From contig LSYV01000018.1 of NCBI GenBank assembly GCA_001584585.1, forward strand, positions 1,215,840 through 1,279,839: 64,000 nucleotides of DNA. Reading direction: 5' to 3'. Every line of letters starts with the position of its first letter. Positions within the stretch are counted from its first letter, which is position 1. This document shows, piece by piece, positions 62,564-64,000 of the stretch. The position numbers and the translations under genes were made by a program. The DNA is from Gonium pectorale (Eukaryota; Chlorophyta; Chlorophyceae; Chlamydomonadales; Volvocaceae). The notes under the pieces were generated by a model, which worked only from the letters and a program-made list of their open reading frames with translations, was not told the DNA's origin and made no database searches.

Positions 62564-64000
62564 ATGCTCGAGGTCGGGAAAGAGGAGCTGCCGGTGTGGT
62601 CGAAGTCCACGCTCTCCTACAAGTAAGGCTGGCACAATTGATCTTGGTTAAAAAGTGCATACCAGGGGGCTTCCGAGCGTCTCTAATGACTGGACTTTCG
62701 CAGGTACCCAGCTGCAAAGCCGAACCCCAGCGGATTCCTGAAGAAGGGCGATGGCGAGCTTATCAAGACACGCACCGGGGGGCCACCAGAGGATGTCAAG
62801 CCGCTCCCGCCCGCGGCAGGAGCATACAAGCGCCGGGAAAACCCGCCGAACACGGCGTTCCGACGCTTCTACGAGCGCGGCGACCTGCCCATCGCCGTGG
62901 ACCACCGTGGGTCAAAGAACATGATAGCCTGGAAGGTAAGACGCAAGAGCAATGCGTACGTCCCGCAACTATGGGGACACATGCATGTATGTGGACGGCG
63001 GCTGGGCCGCGTGCGAAGTGCCAGGACAAGGCCAGTGCAAGGCTCCGTCTGCCCACCCCAACCGTGACTGCCTTCAGTTCAGCATGCCCTCGTCGTAAAA
63101 CTGGCTGGAAAGGCCCACATGCACACTGACCGGCTAGGTGTTTTTACCCGGCCATAATTGCTCCATACTGTGCTGTGGTTCATGTCTGGACTCAGGCCAA
63201 ACTTGGGCCTCAACTCTAGCTTATCGCCTATCTAGCAGTGGTGAACATCCTGACCTCTGCATGTGCTCGTCGCAGGTCGACATTGAGAAGCTGGACTACC
63301 ACCACTATCTGCCCATCTTCTTCGACGGGATCCGGGAAACGCAAGAGCCGTACCGCTTCCTGGCGGTCAAGGGCGTGGAGGACATGCTGCGCGTGGGCGG
63401 GACGAAGATCTTGCCCGTTATCCCGCAGCTCATCATCCCAATTAAGACTGCGCTCAACACGCGGGACCACAGTGTCATGTGCATCACGCTGCAGCTCCTA
63501 CAGAAGCTGGTCCTGTCGGCGGATCTCGTGGGCGAGGCGCTGGTGCCCTACTACCGCCAGGTGAGCCGCAACTCGTGTGTGCCTCAGTCCCATGAAGGTG
63601 CAGCCCCAGCGAGTGCTCAGCTCACACGGGGAACGGCCAACACGCACCAGGCAGACCGAGTAGAAGAGGGCACGCATGTGTTGAGCTGCGGGAAGTGTTT
63701 TTAAGTAGTGTTGATCGATTGTATGCCCAAACTTTGGCATCAAGGTTCTTATCTGTTGGGCGATGGGTAAGCCCGTGACTAGCAGCTGGCGGTTATTGCT
63801 CCCGGCGGGCGCGCAAGAACGCTTCTGTTCATCGAGTTGCCAACTTGGCTTACTAGAAAATGCCAGCAGTGAAAGGCGGCCCCGCATCTCCCCAGTACCC
63901 ATGACAGCGTCGGGCCATCGCCAACTAGCCTCCCTCCGTGCACCGTTCTTTCTTGCGTAGATCCTCCCCATCTTCAACCTGTACAAAAATAAGAACAAGA
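62564..64000 (+). CDS. PACRG: PACRG (Parkin co-regulated gene protein), 3' partial
   Basis: PACRG is a conserved axonemal protein at the inner junction between the A and B tubules of doublet microtubules, where it pairs with FAP20. Proposed exons are 62564-62622, 62704-62935, 63276-63560 and 63961 to the window end. Phases close for the part seen (about 205 residues; the family is about 240-310). Landmarks are [108 protein letters not shown] and KNKNK at the edge. The Met at 62564 is in frame with the conserved N-terminus. An upstream exon cannot be excluded, because an acceptor-like ccgcag with an open frame lies at about 62515. The rest of the C-terminal armadillo-like repeat is outside the window. 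Confidence 0.93.

Overview
The window looks like nuclear DNA of a volvocine green alga (Chlamydomonadales: Chlamydomonas, Gonium, Tetrabaena or Volvox relatives; I cannot fix the genus). The reasons are GC-rich genes cut by many short GT-AG introns, long Ala/Gly/Ser/Pro low-complexity inserts inside proteins, a Pro-rich cell-wall-type ectodomain, TGTAA polyadenylation-type signals, plastid-targeted enzymes, and PACRG, a gene of flagellated cells. There are four assembly gaps: 11257-11960, 23386-23887, 45170-45189 and 57961-58428, plus one N at 57954.

Layout: (1) <1-6348 (+), a very large single-pass membrane protein. It has a Pro-rich repeat ectodomain, a Ser/Arg/Pro-rich tail and a compact C-terminal domain that may be chromo-like. 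(2) 9111-13268 and 17230-22732 (+), a tandem pair of SnRK2-like protein kinases. (3) 24163-26440 (+), ESCRT-II subunit VPS25. (4) 27005-30471 (+), V-type H+-ATPase subunit B. (5) 31278-34468 (-), uroporphyrinogen decarboxylase. (6) 36286-42631 (+), chloroplast elongation factor G. (7) 42.6-50.1 kb, a gene-poor, repeat-rich stretch. It has several copies of a dispersed ~110-bp repeat and a hairpin/T-run island that looks like organelle intergenic DNA. (8) 50130 to about 59 kb (-), a multi-GAF tyrosine-kinase-like protein whose kinase domain has lost its catalytic signatures. (9) 59.4-62.5 kb, repeats and the C-terminal remnant of a non-LTR retrotransposon. (10) 62564 to the window end (+), PACRG, cut off by the window.

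Exon structures were built by hand by matching splice sites and reading phase. The splice phases close for genes 1-6 and for PACRG as far as it goes, and for the kinase-like part of gene 8. VPS25, V-ATPase B, UROD, EF-G and PACRG are housekeeping or conserved genes. The less ordinary content is the first gene, the paired kinases with an altered catalytic loop, the GAF pseudokinase, two short dispersed repeat families and the hairpin island. I see no operons, CRISPR arrays, tRNA or rRNA genes.
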